Of a stretch of 64,000 nt of DNA, positions 41,947 through 51,800 are shown piece by piece (the first letter of the stretch is position 1; each line of letters starts with the position of its first letter). The notes below the pieces were generated by a model. That model was not told the DNA's origin, ran no database searches, and saw nothing but the letters and a program-made list of their open reading frames with translations. Source of the DNA: Thiobacillus sp. (GTDB lineage: Bacteria; Pseudomonadota; Gammaproteobacteria; Burkholderiales; Thiobacillaceae); contig JACKLQ010000002.1 of NCBI GenBank assembly GCA_024235835.1, positions 124,001 to 188,000 of the forward strand. The letters are read 5' to 3'. A program made the position numbers and the translations under genes.

Positions 41947-42906
41947 TCACTCGTTCTTCATATCAGGCAGCCAGGCGCCACCGCGCAGTGCCAGGCCGTG
42001 GGCTCCCAGTTGCCTTGCCGTTGCCAGGTCTTCCTGAACGAGCCCTCCCAGCGCGAATACGGGCAGGGGGTAATCACGGATCCACTCAGCCAGGATCTGC
42101 CATCCCAGTGGCTGGGCACCAGGGTGGCTGGAGGTGGCCTGGACTGGCCCCAGCACCACCCAGTCCAGCCCCAGCTCGGCGGCCCGGGCCAGTTCCCCCG
42201 GACCGTGGCAGGACGCGCCCACCCATTCCAGTGCGGGACGGTGGTCCAGGGTCATGAGCTGGGCTGAAGGAAGATGGAGCCCCACGCCCAGGACTTCGGC
42301 CAGGGCGGCATCCCCGTTCAAGGCCAGCAGCGCGCCATGCCTGCGGCACAGGGCGGCCACCTCCCGCGCGAGCAGGGCAAGGTCCTCCCGGGACAGGGAT
42401 TTCTCCCGCAGCTGGACGAACCTCAGGCCTTGGGACAGTCGCTGTTCCAGTCGCTCCAGAAAAGTCTCCCGGCCCAGGTCGGACAGGGCGGAAATGGCGT
42501 ACTCCAGGGGCAGGCGCAGGCCTTTCAGGATGGGCCCGTTGGCGGGCAGGATGGGTTCCACTTCCGGCCGCGCCGCATGGGTCCAGGCCAGCACCTGGCC
42601 CTCGTGGGGATGGGGTTCCCCTTCCCAGGCGGTCACCCGGAAGAAGCGCAGCATGACGTGGGCATGGGGATAGACGAAGGCGCGGTTGAGCCAGGGCCAG
42701 GCCTGGGTCACCCGGATGCCCAGTTCCTCCGCCAGTTCCCGATCCAGGGCATGACGGGGGGTCTCCCCCGGCTCTACCTTCCCGCCCGGGAACTCCCACC
42801 AGCCTGCATAGGGCTTGCCTTCGGGACGGCGCGCCATCAGGAAGGCGCCGTCGGGCCGCTCGATCACGGCGGCCGACACCTCCACGATGCCAGGGGACGT
42901 GCTCAA
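41947..42906 (-). CDS. Nudix hydrolase-thiamine phosphate synthase-like fusion
   Basis: A protein of 319 aa. Residues 1-135 form a MutT-type Nudix domain with the complete box GGKVEPGETPRHALDRELAEELGI and preceding MARRPEGKPYAGWWEFPG, the set-up for cleaning 8-oxo-dGTP. Residues 140-315 resemble ThiE/TenI (FVQLREKSLSREDL, ALNGDAALAEVLGVGLHL, GASCHGPGEL, WVVLGPVQAT). This fusion is a known gammaproteobacterial and betaproteobacterial gene. The second half probably lacks true ThiE activity, and its role is unclear. It overlaps both neighbours by a few bases. Confidence 0.9.
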   Translation of the reverse strand: MSTSPGIVEVSAAVIERPDGAFLMARRPEGKPYAGWWEFPGGKVEPGETPRHALDRELAEELGIRVTQAWPWLNRAFVYPHAHVMLRFFRVTAWEGEPHPHEGQVLAWTHAARPEVEPILPANGPILKGLRLPLEYAISALSDLGRETFLERLEQRLSQGLRFVQLREKSLSREDLALLAREVAALCRRHGALLALNGDAALAEVLGVGLHLPSAQLMTLDHRPALEWVGASCHGPGELARAAELGLDWVVLGPVQATSSHPGAQPLGWQILAEWIRDYPLPVFALGGLVQEDLATARQLGAHGLALRGGAWLPDMKNE

Positions 42907-43142
42907 CGGCAGTCTTTTCCGGCGCTGTCCTTACCCGCTTCCCCGGAGGGGATGGGGATGAGCGTCAGGGCCTTGGGAGATGGCGTGTTGCCACCGGCGG
43001 TGATGTCGCGCACGTTGTCCGCGCCCCCCAGCATCAGCGAATTCTGGTGCCGGTCGCTGGGGTCCACGGCGGCCACCGCCACGACGCCCTGGGCCAGCAT
43101 GGCGAACAAAACGGCGATGCCGGTCTTCTTGCCTGGGTTCAT
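42903..43142 (-). CDS. Small exported hypothetical protein
   Basis: A protein of 79 aa with a signal peptide (KTGIAVLFAMLAQGVVAVAA) and a Ser/Pro/Gly-rich mature part with one terminal cysteine (GKDCR). No family is recognised. It lies between ubiK and the Nudix-ThiE gene, overlapping the latter by 4 bp, so it is probably translated as part of this operon. Confidence 0.55.
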   Translation of the reverse strand: MNPGKKTGIAVLFAMLAQGVVAVAAVDPSDRHQNSLMLGGADNVRDITAGGNTPSPKALTLIPIPSGEAGKDSAGKDCR

Positions 43143-43152
43143 GCCTGGCCCG

Positions 43153-43395
43153 TCAATCCGCGCCAGACACCTTTTCGAGACTGGTCAGCCGGGCTTCAAG
43201 CTCCGCGAGCTTTTCCCGGGTACGCGCCAGCACCTGGGCCTGCACGTCGAATTCCTCACGGGTCACCAGATCCAGCCTGGACATCCAGGCGGAGAGGGAG
43301 GCCTTGAGGTTCTTCTCCATGTCCCGGGCCGGACTCACGGCCAACACCTCCGAGACCTTGCCGGCCATTTCCGCCACGAGCTTTTGCTTGAGCAT
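43153..43395 (-). CDS. ubiK: Ubiquinone biosynthesis accessory factor UbiK
   Basis: A protein of 80 aa of the BMFP/YqiC family: an amphipathic N-terminal half (NLKASLSAWMSRLDLVTREEFDVQ) and a C-terminal coiled coil (LARTREKLAELEARLTSLE). UbiK helps the late, aerobic ubiquinone-synthesis complex with UbiJ. Length and layout are standard. Confidence 0.92.
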   Translation of the reverse strand: MLKQKLVAEMAGKVSEVLAVSPARDMEKNLKASLSAWMSRLDLVTREEFDVQAQVLARTREKLAELEARLTSLEKVSGAD

Positions 43396-43481
43396 CTTGG
43401 GCTCCTTTCAGATTGACGAAGCAGTTTACCAAAGCGGGGACAACCCATTCGATCCCTGTTCAGGTTGAAGGAACCATTACG

Positions 43482-43533
43482 GTGCACCGCACCCCACCGC
43501 ATGCACCAAGATCATGCAAAAGACCGCACCATT
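43482..43533 (+). promoter_or_regulatory. NtrC-like half-sites upstream of the nitrogen operon
   Basis: The stretch carries repeated GCACC elements (TGCACCGCACC near 43482, TGCACCA near 43504, CGCACCA near 43525). TGCACC is the half-site of the NtrC operator TGCACY-N5-GGTGCA. They lie 50-100 bp before a sigma54-type promoter, the usual enhancer distance. No full palindrome is present. Confidence 0.4.
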
Positions 43534-43578
43534 CCAGCATTTTCTACATAACTATCTGTTTATTATAGGAATAATTTT

Positions 43579-43594
43579 TGGCACAGCACGTGCT
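43579..43594 (+). promoter_or_regulatory. Sigma54-type promoter of porin-glnK-amtB
   Basis: TGGCACAGCACGTGCT fits TGGCACG-N4-TTGCW with the invariant GG (43580-43581) and GC (43592-43593) separated by exactly 10 bp. It lies 48 bp before the porin start. Nitrogen-limited transcription by RpoN and NtrC is expected for glnK-amtB. Confidence 0.65.
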
Positions 43595-43641
43595 ATTTGA
43601 GCAGCGTGCAATACCGCACCATTACTGCAATGGAGAACTTC

Positions 43642-44406
43642 ATGAAAATCTTCACCCATCTGATGCTTCTGGCTGGTCTGGTTGGTGCGCCCCTGGTGGC
43701 TGCCGCGGAGGACAGCCCCCATACATTGTCCGGCAACGTCACCCTTACGTCCGATTACGTCTTCCGCGGCATCACCCAGACGGGTGGTGATCCCGCCATC
43801 CAGGGCGGTCTGGACTACACACACAGCAGCGGCTTCTACCTGGGCACCTGGGCTTCCAACGTGGGCTGGCTCGAGGATTTCCAGGGTTACAACAACGGCA
43901 ACATGGAAATCGACCTTTACGGCGGTTATCGCGGCAACATTGCTGACGCCGTTACCTTTGACGTGGGTGGCATCCGCTACATGTACCCCGGCTACAGGGG
44001 AGCCGTCACCGCCGCAGATACCACCGAGGTTTATGGTGCCCTGGGATGGAAATGGTTCACCCTCAAGTATTCCTATTACATCAGCGAAGGTGTCTTCGGT
44101 TTCGGCAATGCCGACGGCTCCGACTACGTTGACGTTTCCGCCAGCCTGCCCCTGGGCGATACCGGCCTGACCCTGGGCGCCCACTGGGGCACGTTCTCCT
44201 TCGAGAACAACAGTGGCGCGGATTACGACGACTGGAAGCTCAGCGTCACCTACGATCTGGGCAAGCTCAGCAGCAAGACCTCCGGCATGACCGTTGGCGT
44301 TGGATACACCGACACCGACGCCGGTCCCACGTGGAACCAAGCGGCACCTAACGCCATGAACCTGGGCGAGGACACCTTCATCGTGTGGATCTCCAAGGCT
44401 CTGTAA
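43642..44406 (+). CDS. TorF-family putative outer-membrane porin
   Basis: A protein of 254 aa starting at MKIFTHLMLLAG after AATGGAG, with a signal peptide ending VAAA. Family signature at the mature N-terminus: LSGNVTLTSDYVFRGITQT. Alternating beta strands follow to a C-terminal strand with FIVWISKAL. This family often precedes glnK-amtB in betaproteobacteria and may let ammonium or small nitrogen compounds cross the outer membrane; the substrate is not established. Confidence 0.88.
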   Translation: MKIFTHLMLLAGLVGAPLVAAAEDSPHTLSGNVTLTSDYVFRGITQTGGDPAIQGGLDYTHSSGFYLGTWASNVGWLEDFQGYNNGNMEIDLYGGYRGNIADAVTFDVGGIRYMYPGYRGAVTAADTTEVYGALGWKWFTLKYSYYISEGVFGFGNADGSDYVDVSASLPLGDTGLTLGAHWGTFSFENNSGADYDDWKLSVTYDLGKLSSKTSGMTVGVGYTDTDAGPTWNQAAPNAMNLGEDTFIVWISKAL

Positions 44407-44472
44407 TTCGCTGACGATCCGGAGCGGCTCCCACGTCGCTCCACCCTTTTCCTTGTCTTGATTGGAGACAAC

Positions 44473-44811
44473 ATGAAATTCGTTACCGCCATCATCAAGC
44501 CCTTCAAGCTGGACGAGGTCCGCGAGGCCCTTTCCGGCATGGGGGTATCCGGCATCACCGTCACCGAGGTCAAGGGTTTCGGTCGCCAAAAGGGCCACAC
44601 CGAACTGTACCGTGGCGCTGAATATGTCGTGGACTTCCTGCCCAAGGTGAAGATCGAAGTGGCCATTCGCAGCGATCTGCTTGACCAGGCCATCGAGGCC
44701 ATTTCCAAGGCTGCCCAGACCGGCAAGATCGGCGACGGGAAGATTTTTGTTTGGGACCTGGAACAGGTCGTGCGCATTCGCACCGGCGAAGCCGGCGAAT
44801 CGGCCATCTAA
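44473..44811 (+). CDS. glnK: PII nitrogen regulatory protein GlnK
   Basis: A protein of 112 aa with the full PII pattern: MKFVTAIIKPFKLDEVREAL, the T-loop with the uridylylation site Tyr51 (GHTELYRGAEYVVDF), the B-loop TGKIGDGKIFV and the C-loop VVRIRTGE. GlnK binds and blocks AmtB when ammonium rises and signals 2-oxoglutarate/ATP status. It precedes amtB by 11 bp. Confidence 0.97.
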   Translation: MKFVTAIIKPFKLDEVREALSGMGVSGITVTEVKGFGRQKGHTELYRGAEYVVDFLPKVKIEVAIRSDLLDQAIEAISKAAQTGKIGDGKIFVWDLEQVVRIRTGEAGESAI

Positions 44812-44822
44812 GGAGAATGAAC

Positions 44823-46247
44823 ATGAAACGCCTCATCACAAGTCTCATGTTGGTGGGTTCGCTGGCCTTCGGCGGCGTGTCCTGGGCTGAAGACCCCGTG
44901 CCTGCGGCTCCCGCAGTCATGGAAGGTGCGGCACCCGCAATGGAAGCCGCGGGCATGCCGGCCGAAGCCATGCCGGCGGAGGCCGCTCCAGCCGAGGAAG
45001 CGCCTGCTGTGGAAGAAGCGCCCAAGGCTGACAGCGGCAACACCGCTTGGATGCTCATCTCCACTGCCCTGGTGCTGTTCATGACCATCCCTGGTCTGGC
45101 CCTGTTCTACGGCGGCATGGTGCGCAAGAAGAACGTCCTGGCAACCATGATGCAGAGCTTCGCCATCACCGCCATGATCTCCGTGCTGTGGATGATCGTC
45201 GGCTACAGCCTGGCCTTCAGCACCGCCGGCATGGAGAAGGGGGTAACCAACCTGGCCTCCTTCATCGGCGGCCTGGACAAGGCCTTCCTGGCGGGCATGG
45301 GCCTGGACAGCCTCACGGGCACCATACCGGAATCCGTCTTCATGACCTTCCAGATGACCTTCGCCATCATCACCCCGGCCCTGATCGCTGGCGCCTACGC
45401 CGATCGCATGAAGTTCTCCTCCATGCTGGTGTTCACCGCCCTGTGGTCCCTGCTGGTGTACGCCCCCATGACCCACATGGTCTGGGCTGGTGACGGCGGA
45501 TTCTTCTGGGACATGGGCGTGCTGGACTTCGCCGGCGGTACCGTGGTGCACATCAACGCTGGCGTGGCCGGTCTGGTGGCAGCCATCGTGCTGGGCCCCC
45601 GCATCGGCTACGGCAAGGATGCTCTCATGCCTCACAACCTGACCCTGACCCTGATCGGCACGGCCATGCTGTGGGTGGGCTGGTTCGGCTTCAACGCCGG
45701 TTCCGCCGTGGCTGCTGACGGCCGTGCGGGCATGGCCATGGCTGTGACCCAGATCGCCACTGCCGCCGCTGCCCTGTCCTGGATGTTCGCGGAATGGATC
45801 GGTAAGGGCAAACCCAGCGCCCTGGGCATCGCCTCCGGTGCCGTGGCCGGCCTGGTGGCCATCACCCCCGCCTCCGGTTTCGTGGATCCCACGGGCGCCC
45901 TGATCATCGGTCTGGTGGCTGGCGTAGCCTGCTTCTGGGGCGCCACTTCTCTGAAGCGCATGCTGAAGTATGACGATTCCCTGGACGCCTTCGGTGTACA
46001 CGGTATCGGCGGCATCGTGGGCGCCCTGCTCACCGGCTTCTTCGCGGTGGAAGCCATCGGCGGCACCGCCGGCAGCATGGGCCAGTTCATGACCCAGCTG
46101 GAAGGCACGGTGATCACCATCGTCTTCACCGCCGTCATGACCTACATCATCCTCAAGGTGGTGGACCTGGTCATGGGCCTGCGCGTCACCGAGGAGCAGG
46201 AGCGGGAAGGTCTGGACATCGCCCTCCACGGCGAGCGCGTGGAGTAA
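44823..46247 (+). CDS. amtB: Ammonium transporter AmtB
   Basis: A protein of 474 aa. A signal peptide (MKRLITSLMLVGSLAFGGVSWA) and an Ala/Pro/Glu-rich linker of about 45 residues precede eleven membrane helices. Amt signatures include FYGGMVRKKNVLATMMQ, the pore region TFAIITPALIAGAYADRMKFS, DFAGGTVVHINAGVAGL with the first pore His, and DAFGVHGIGGIVGALLTG with the second. The A/P/E linker is longer than usual. Regulated with glnK. Confidence 0.96.
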   Translation: MKRLITSLMLVGSLAFGGVSWAEDPVPAAPAVMEGAAPAMEAAGMPAEAMPAEAAPAEEAPAVEEAPKADSGNTAWMLISTALVLFMTIPGLALFYGGMVRKKNVLATMMQSFAITAMISVLWMIVGYSLAFSTAGMEKGVTNLASFIGGLDKAFLAGMGLDSLTGTIPESVFMTFQMTFAIITPALIAGAYADRMKFSSMLVFTALWSLLVYAPMTHMVWAGDGGFFWDMGVLDFAGGTVVHINAGVAGLVAAIVLGPRIGYGKDALMPHNLTLTLIGTAMLWVGWFGFNAGSAVAADGRAGMAMAVTQIATAAAALSWMFAEWIGKGKPSALGIASGAVAGLVAITPASGFVDPTGALIIGLVAGVACFWGATSLKRMLKYDDSLDAFGVHGIGGIVGALLTGFFAVEAIGGTAGSMGQFMTQLEGTVITIVFTAVMTYIILKVVDLVMGLRVTEEQEREGLDIALHGERVE

Positions 46248-46283
46248 TCTCAGCACCCCGGCGGGCTAGCCCGCCGGCCCTGC

Positions 46284-46309
46284 AAAAGGCGTCCCCTGGC
46301 GCCTTTTTT
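46284..46309 (+). terminator. Rho-independent terminator after amtB
   Basis: AAAGGCG and CGCCTTT form a stem around CCCCTGG, followed by a run of six T ending at 46309. A G+C-rich palindrome (GGCGGGCTAGCCCGCC) lies just upstream. Confidence 0.8.
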
Positions 46310-46330
46310 CATTTGCGCCTCCCGGCGCGG

Positions 46331-46359
46331 CTGTCATTAAAACGTCACCAAACCGTCAT
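46331..46359 (+). promoter_or_regulatory. Pho box upstream of phoB
   Basis: Three direct TGTCA/CGTCA repeats at 46332, 46343 and 46354 are spaced exactly 11 bp apart with A+T-rich spacers, the pattern bound by PhoB dimers. It lies about 30 bp before the phoB start, so phoBR is likely autoregulated under phosphate starvation. Confidence 0.8.
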
Positions 46360-46390
46360 AACATCCCATCAGTTCTTATTGGAGCCTGCC

Positions 46391-47092
46391 ATGGCCGCGA
46401 ACATACTGGTAGTGGAGGACGAACCGGGCATTCAGGAGGTTCTCAAGTTCAACCTGGGGCACCACGGCCATCACGTCTCGGTGGCCGCGAGCGGCGAGGA
46501 GGCCCTGGGCCTGCTGAAGGGGATCCTGCCCGACCTGATCCTGCTGGACTGGATGCTGCCTGGCATCTCCGGCATCGAACTGGCCCGGCGCGTCCGGGAC
46601 GATGCCCGGCTGAAGACCGTCCCCATCATCATGCTTACCGCCCGCACCGAGGAGCGGGACAAGGTCATGGGCCTGGACACCGGTGCCGACGACTACCTCA
46701 CCAAACCCTTCAGCCCGGCTGAACTCAACGCCCGCATCAAGGCCGTGCTACGCCGTCGCGCCCCCCAGATGACCGAGGACGTGGTGGACATCGCCGGCCT
46801 GCGCCTGGACCCCGCCGCCCATAGAGTCATCGGGGACGGGCAGGCCCTGGACATGGGCCCAACGGAATTTCGCCTGCTTCACTTCCTCATGACCCACCCG
46901 GAGCGTGTCTATTCCCGCTCCCAACTGCTGGACCAGGTGTGGGGCGACCATGTGTTCGTGGAAGAACGGACAGTGGACGTGCACATCCGCCGACTGCGAT
47001 CCGCCCTGGAACCCACGGACCATGATCGCCTGATCCAAACCGTGCGGGGGGCCGGTTACAGACTTTCCGCCACGGAGACCGGCTCCAAGTAG
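46391..47092 (+). CDS. phoB: Phosphate regulon response regulator PhoB
   Basis: A protein of 233 aa from ATG 46391 (MAANILVVEDEPGIQEV). The receiver has phospho-acceptor Asp in LILLDWMLPGISG, Thr in IIMLTARTEE and Lys in YLTKPFSPAEL. The OmpR-type winged helix has MGPTEFRLLHFLMTHPERVYSR and the recognition helix region VDVHIRRLRSALEP. It switches on phosphate-starvation genes. PhoR follows 32 bp later. Confidence 0.96.
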   Translation: MAANILVVEDEPGIQEVLKFNLGHHGHHVSVAASGEEALGLLKGILPDLILLDWMLPGISGIELARRVRDDARLKTVPIIMLTARTEERDKVMGLDTGADDYLTKPFSPAELNARIKAVLRRRAPQMTEDVVDIAGLRLDPAAHRVIGDGQALDMGPTEFRLLHFLMTHPERVYSRSQLLDQVWGDHVFVEERTVDVHIRRLRSALEPTDHDRLIQTVRGAGYRLSATETGSK

Positions 47093-47124
47093 AATGGACA
47101 CACCGTCCACTTACTGAAGCCTCC

Positions 47125-48453
47125 ATGCTGTCATTCTGGTGGCGCCCGTTTCTGACCGTGGTCGGCTTGGGCGCCCTGGCACTCGCCCTTTCCGTGAAGA
47201 GCCCGCCGGGCACCGGCTGGGGCCTCTTCTCCATGGGCCTCTTGGCCTATCTGATCTATCACCTGCGCCAGCTCAGCAAGCTGAACAGCTGGCTGGGTGT
47301 ACCCGGTCAGCGCCCCATGGTGGGCGACGGGGTGTGGGGCGACGTGCTCTACCGTCTGGAGAAACTGCTGCGAGCCGGTCAGGGAGACCAGCAAAAGGCA
47401 GTGGCCGAGCTGGAACGCATGCTGGAAGCCACCCGCAACCTGCCGGATGGCGTGGTGATCCTGGACCGGGAGAGTCGCATCCTCTGGCTCAACGACGCCG
47501 CCGAGCGGCTGCTGGGCCTCTCCCCTCTGCGAGACGTGGGCCAGTTCGTGCCCTACCTGCTGCGCCAGTCCCGTTTCATCGGCTGGCTCCAGGAGGAGGA
47601 TTTCTCCCGCACACTGCAGATGGAATCCCCCGTGAAGCCCCAGAAAACCCTGGAACTTCAGCTGGTGCCCCTGCCCAAGGACCAGAAGATGCTGCTGGCC
47701 CGGGATATTTCGGAACTGGCAAGGGTGGAAGCCATGCGCCGGGATTTCGTGGCCAATGTCTCCCACGAGCTGCGTACCCCCATCACCGTCATCGTCGGCT
47801 TCCTGGAAGTCTTCGACGAGATGGAAAACCCGGACCCGACCGAGTTCAAGAAGCACATTCCCCTCATGCGGGAACAGAGCGACCGCATCCGCAGCCTGGT
47901 GGACGATCTGCTCACCCTGGCAAAACTGGAAACGGAACCGGAAAGCAAGGAGGAGGCCGTGGACATCGCCGCCCTCACCCACCGACTGGCGGACGAGGCC
48001 CGTACCATGAGCCAGGGCAAGCACGATATCCAGGTACACATCGACTCAAACCTGCGTCTTCTGGCCAGTCCCCAGGAACTGTATAGCGCCTTGGCCAACC
48101 TGGTCTCCAATGCCGTGCGCTACACCCCCGCCGGCGGCCATATCGCCCTGAAGTGGCACATCGGGCCCCGGGGCTCAGGACTGTTCTCGGTCACGGATAC
48201 GGGCGAAGGCATCGAGGCCCAGCACATCCCCCGCCTGACGGAACGGTTCTACCGCGTGGATAGGGGCCGCTCCCGGGCCACGGGGGGCACGGGCCTGGGC
48301 CTGGCCATCGTCAAGCACATCCTGCAAAGGCACCAGGCGCGGCTGCGCGTCGACAGCACCGTGGGCAAGGGCAGCACCTTCACCGCCGCCTTTCCCCCGG
48401 ACCGGCTGATCCCGGCGTCTACCAATCTTGCCGCACAAACCCTGGAGTCATGA
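47125..48453 (+). CDS. phoR: Phosphate regulon sensor kinase PhoR
   Basis: A protein of 442 aa with two N-terminal membrane segments (PFLTVVGLGALALALSV and GLFSMGLLAYLIYHL), a PAS domain (LPDGVVILDRESRILWLNDA), the H-box FVANVSHELRTPITVI, and the ATPase domain with N-box LVSNAVRYTPAGG, DTGEGIEAQHIPRLTERFYR and GGTGLGLAIVKHIL. The order TM-PAS-kinase is standard for PhoR, which responds to PstSCAB-PhoU. Confidence 0.95.
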   Translation: MLSFWWRPFLTVVGLGALALALSVKSPPGTGWGLFSMGLLAYLIYHLRQLSKLNSWLGVPGQRPMVGDGVWGDVLYRLEKLLRAGQGDQQKAVAELERMLEATRNLPDGVVILDRESRILWLNDAAERLLGLSPLRDVGQFVPYLLRQSRFIGWLQEEDFSRTLQMESPVKPQKTLELQLVPLPKDQKMLLARDISELARVEAMRRDFVANVSHELRTPITVIVGFLEVFDEMENPDPTEFKKHIPLMREQSDRIRSLVDDLLTLAKLETEPESKEEAVDIAALTHRLADEARTMSQGKHDIQVHIDSNLRLLASPQELYSALANLVSNAVRYTPAGGHIALKWHIGPRGSGLFSVTDTGEGIEAQHIPRLTERFYRVDRGRSRATGGTGLGLAIVKHILQRHQARLRVDSTVGKGSTFTAAFPPDRLIPASTNLAAQTLES

Positions 48454-48460
48454 CCCAGTT

Positions 48461-48877
48461 TCAGCCCAGCAGGGCAGCAAGCCTGTCCGCCAGGCGGGCC
48501 TGTATGTCTCGGCTGGCCATGGGGTTGGCGATCCCCCCCTCCCGCCGCGGTGGCGCCCAGATGGCATCCGGGAAGTTCACGTCCTCGGTCCATCGGGGAA
48601 TCACATGCCAATGCACGTGGGGCACCACATTGCCCAGACTGGCGAGGTTGATCTTGTCCGGTCGCACGGTTTCCCGCACGGCAACCTCCACCGTGAACAC
48701 CGTCTCCATGAGGCGCAGCCGATCGGAGGAATGCAAGTCGCTCATCTCACTCACATGGCGGTTGAGGATGACCCGGCAGAATCCCGGATAGTGAGCATCC
48801 TCCACCCAGACCACGCGGCAGAAGTCATCCTGCCAAAGCACCTCGCCACCATCGCTGTCGCACAGGGGGCAGGCCAT
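48461..48877 (-). CDS. HIT-family hydrolase
   Basis: A protein of 138 aa from ATG 48877, sharing one base with the stop of the upstream oxidoreductase gene. It has the histidine triad VVPHVHWHVIPR near residue 100 and an N-terminal zinc-type pair (MACPLCDS). HIT proteins hydrolyse nucleotide-alpha-phosphate bonds such as in diadenosine or adenylated compounds. The insert FPDAIWAPPRREGG is usual in this bacterial subgroup. Confidence 0.9.
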   Translation of the reverse strand: MACPLCDSDGGEVLWQDDFCRVVWVEDAHYPGFCRVILNRHVSEMSDLHSSDRLRLMETVFTVEVAVRETVRPDKINLASLGNVVPHVHWHVIPRWTEDVNFPDAIWAPPRREGGIANPMASRDIQARLADRLAALLG

Positions 48878-51800
48878 TACAGCAACACCCGCTCGATGCC
48901 GCCGCCGTTGGCGCGCCGGACGAATTCCTGCAACCAGTCGTTCCCCAGGCGGGCCTTGGCCAGTTCCACCACGATGTAGTCCGCCGCCACGCCGTTGTCC
49001 TCGGTGTAGCGGTTGAGGCCCTGGAGGCAGGACGGGCAGGTGGTGAGCACTTTCACCTGCCCCGCACCGGCCTCGCGCTGGGCCTCGGCGCCCTTGTCCA
49101 GCTCCTCTGATTTGCGCATGCGTACCTGGCTGGCGATGTCCGGCCGACTGGCGGCGAATGTGCCGGCCTCGCCGCAGCAGCGTTCCGCCAGACGGGTATC
49201 GCTGCCAACCAGGGCCTTCACGGTCGTCATGGGGTTCTGTTGCTTCAGGGGCGTGTGGCAGGGGTCGTGGTACAGGTATTTGACTCCCGGCACCCCTTCC
49301 AGCTTCACGCCTTTCTCGTTCAGGTACTCGTGGATATCCATGACCCGGCAGCCGGGGAATATCTTGTCGAACTGGTATTCCTCCAACTGGTCCAGGCAGG
49401 TGCCGCAGGACACCAGCACGGTCTTGATGTCCAGGTAGTTGAGGGTGTTGGCCACCCGGTGGAACAGCACCCGGTTCTGCATGGTGATGGACTCCCCCTT
49501 GGCCCGGTCGCCGGTGGCGATCTGGGGATAGCCGCAGCACAGGTAGGTGGGCGGCAATACCGTCTGGGCGCCGAGCTCGTATAGCCAGGCCAGTGTGGCC
49601 AGGCCCACCTGGGAGAACAGGCGCTCGGACCCACAGCCCGGGAAGTAGAACACGGCGTCGGAGTCCTCATTGACCTTGGCCGGATCCCGCAGCACGGGCA
49701 CCACCTTGGGGTCATTCAGGTTCAGGAGCTGCCTAGCCGTCTTGGCGGGCAGCATGCGGCTGTCAGGCAGCTTGCGGTTGAAGAAGTGGATGACCTGGGT
49801 CTTGGCGTCCGGCTTGCCCACGCTGGCGGGGGGATGCTGCATGGCCTCCTTCACCATGGGCACTTGGCGCATCACCATGGCCCCCATCCTCTGCCCCAGG
49901 TAGCCCAGCTGGATGGCCCCCTTGCGCAAGATGTGGATGGCGTCCGCGTCCGTGGTATCCAGGAAAGCCCGGGCCAATTTGGTGGCGGGAGCCGCCTTCT
50001 TCTTGCCGGCGGCATTGAGGAAGTTGCGCATGGCCACCGTGACATCGCCGAAGTCGATGTCCACGGGACAAGGGTTCTTGCACTTGTGGCATACGGTGCA
50101 GTGGTCGGCCACGTCGTCGAACTCGTCGAAATGGCGCAGGGAGATGCCGCGCCGGGTCTGCTCCTCGTACAGGAAGGCCTCGATGAGCAGGGACGTGGCC
50201 AGGATTTTGTTGCGGGGCGAGTACAGCAGGTTGGCCCGGGGCACATGGGTGTTGCACACGGGCTTGCACTTGCCGCAACGCAGGCAGTCCTTGATGGAGT
50301 CGGCGATGGCCCCGATCTCCGACTGTTCCATGATCAGGGACTCCAGTTCAAGCAGGCTGAAGGAAGGCGTGTAGGCGTTGGCCAGGTCCGCCCCTTTCAG
50401 GAGCTTGCCCTTGTTGAAGCGCCCCTCCGGGTCCACCCGGTTCTTGTAGGCGGCGAAGGCGGACAAGGTCTGGTCGGAGAGGAACTCCAGCTTGGTGATG
50501 CCGATGCCGTGCTCGCCGGAGATCACGCCCCCCAGGTCCTCCGCCAGGTGCATGATGCGGGCCACGGCGGCATTGGCCGTCCGCAGCATGGCATAGTCGT
50601 CGGAGTTCACCGGGATGTTGGTGTGCACGTTTCCATCGCCGGCGTGCATGTGCAGAGCCACGAATACCCGGCCCTTCAGAATACGCTTGTGGATGGCGTC
50701 GCAGGCAGCCAGCACGGGCTCGTATTCCCGGCCGGTGAAGATCTGGCGCAACTCGGCCCGCACCTCCCGTTTCCAGGACACCCGGGTTGACTTGCTCTGC
50801 AGGCTGCGGAAGGTGGCTTCGGCATCCGTGGCCTGCTGGGGCTGGTCGGACAGCAGCGCATCCAGGTAACCGCGCCAGCGCCTGTGCACGTCAGCCAGCA
50901 ACTCCAGTGCCCGCGCCCGGCGGGTCTCGGTGAGGGCCGGATCGGCCACGGACTCCTCATCCTCCTCCAGGGGCAGCGCGCCCTGGAAGAAGGCGATCAA
51001 TCCCGCCAGCAGGGCCAGCTTGTTGTGGATGGACAGCTCGATGTTGATGCGCTCCACCCCGTCGGAATAATCCGCCAGCCGGTCCAGGGGAATGACCACA
51101 TCCTCATTGACCTTGAAGGCATTGGTATGGGCGGCGATGGCGGCGGTACGGGCCCGGTCCAGCCAGAACTTCTTGCGCGCCTCGGCGGAGACGGCGATGA
51201 AGCCCTCGCCCCCTCTTGCCCTGGCCCGCTCCACGATCCAGGCAGCAGCCCGGTCCACGGCGGCCAGGTCGTTGGAGGCCACGTCCGCCAACAGCACCAT
51301 GTTGGGCCGGCCCACCCGGTCTGCCTTGGTGGCGTAGCCCACGGCCTTGATGTAGCGGGCGTCCAGGTGTTCCAGACCCGCCAGCAACACCTCTTGCTGC
51401 CCCGCGTTGAAGTGGCGGGTGATCTCCACGATGGCCGGCACCGCCTCCGCCACCTGGCCGAAGAACTCCAGGCACACGGTGCGCGCATGGTGGGGCATGC
51501 GGTGCAGCACGAAAGTGGCCTGGGTGATGAGGCCGTCGCAACCTTCCTTCTGGATGCCCGGCAGGCCCGCCAGGAACTTGTCGGTCACGTCCTTGCCCAG
51601 GCCCTGCTTGCGGAAGGCCGCGCCGGGGATCTCCAGGATTTCCGGCTTTCCCTTGGGGCTGCCGTCGGCCTGGGCCCGGGCAATCTCGAAGCGCACCACG
51701 TCCACGTCGTGGATCTTGCCCAGGTTGTGGTCCAGACGCGTCACCGTGAGCCAGTCGGCGTCCGGCGTCACCATCTTCCAGGACACCAGGTTGTCCACCG

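Noticed and set aside
44808..46256. A 482-codon minus-strand frame opposite amtB
   Set aside because: His/Gln/Gly-rich antisense shadow of a clear transporter gene.
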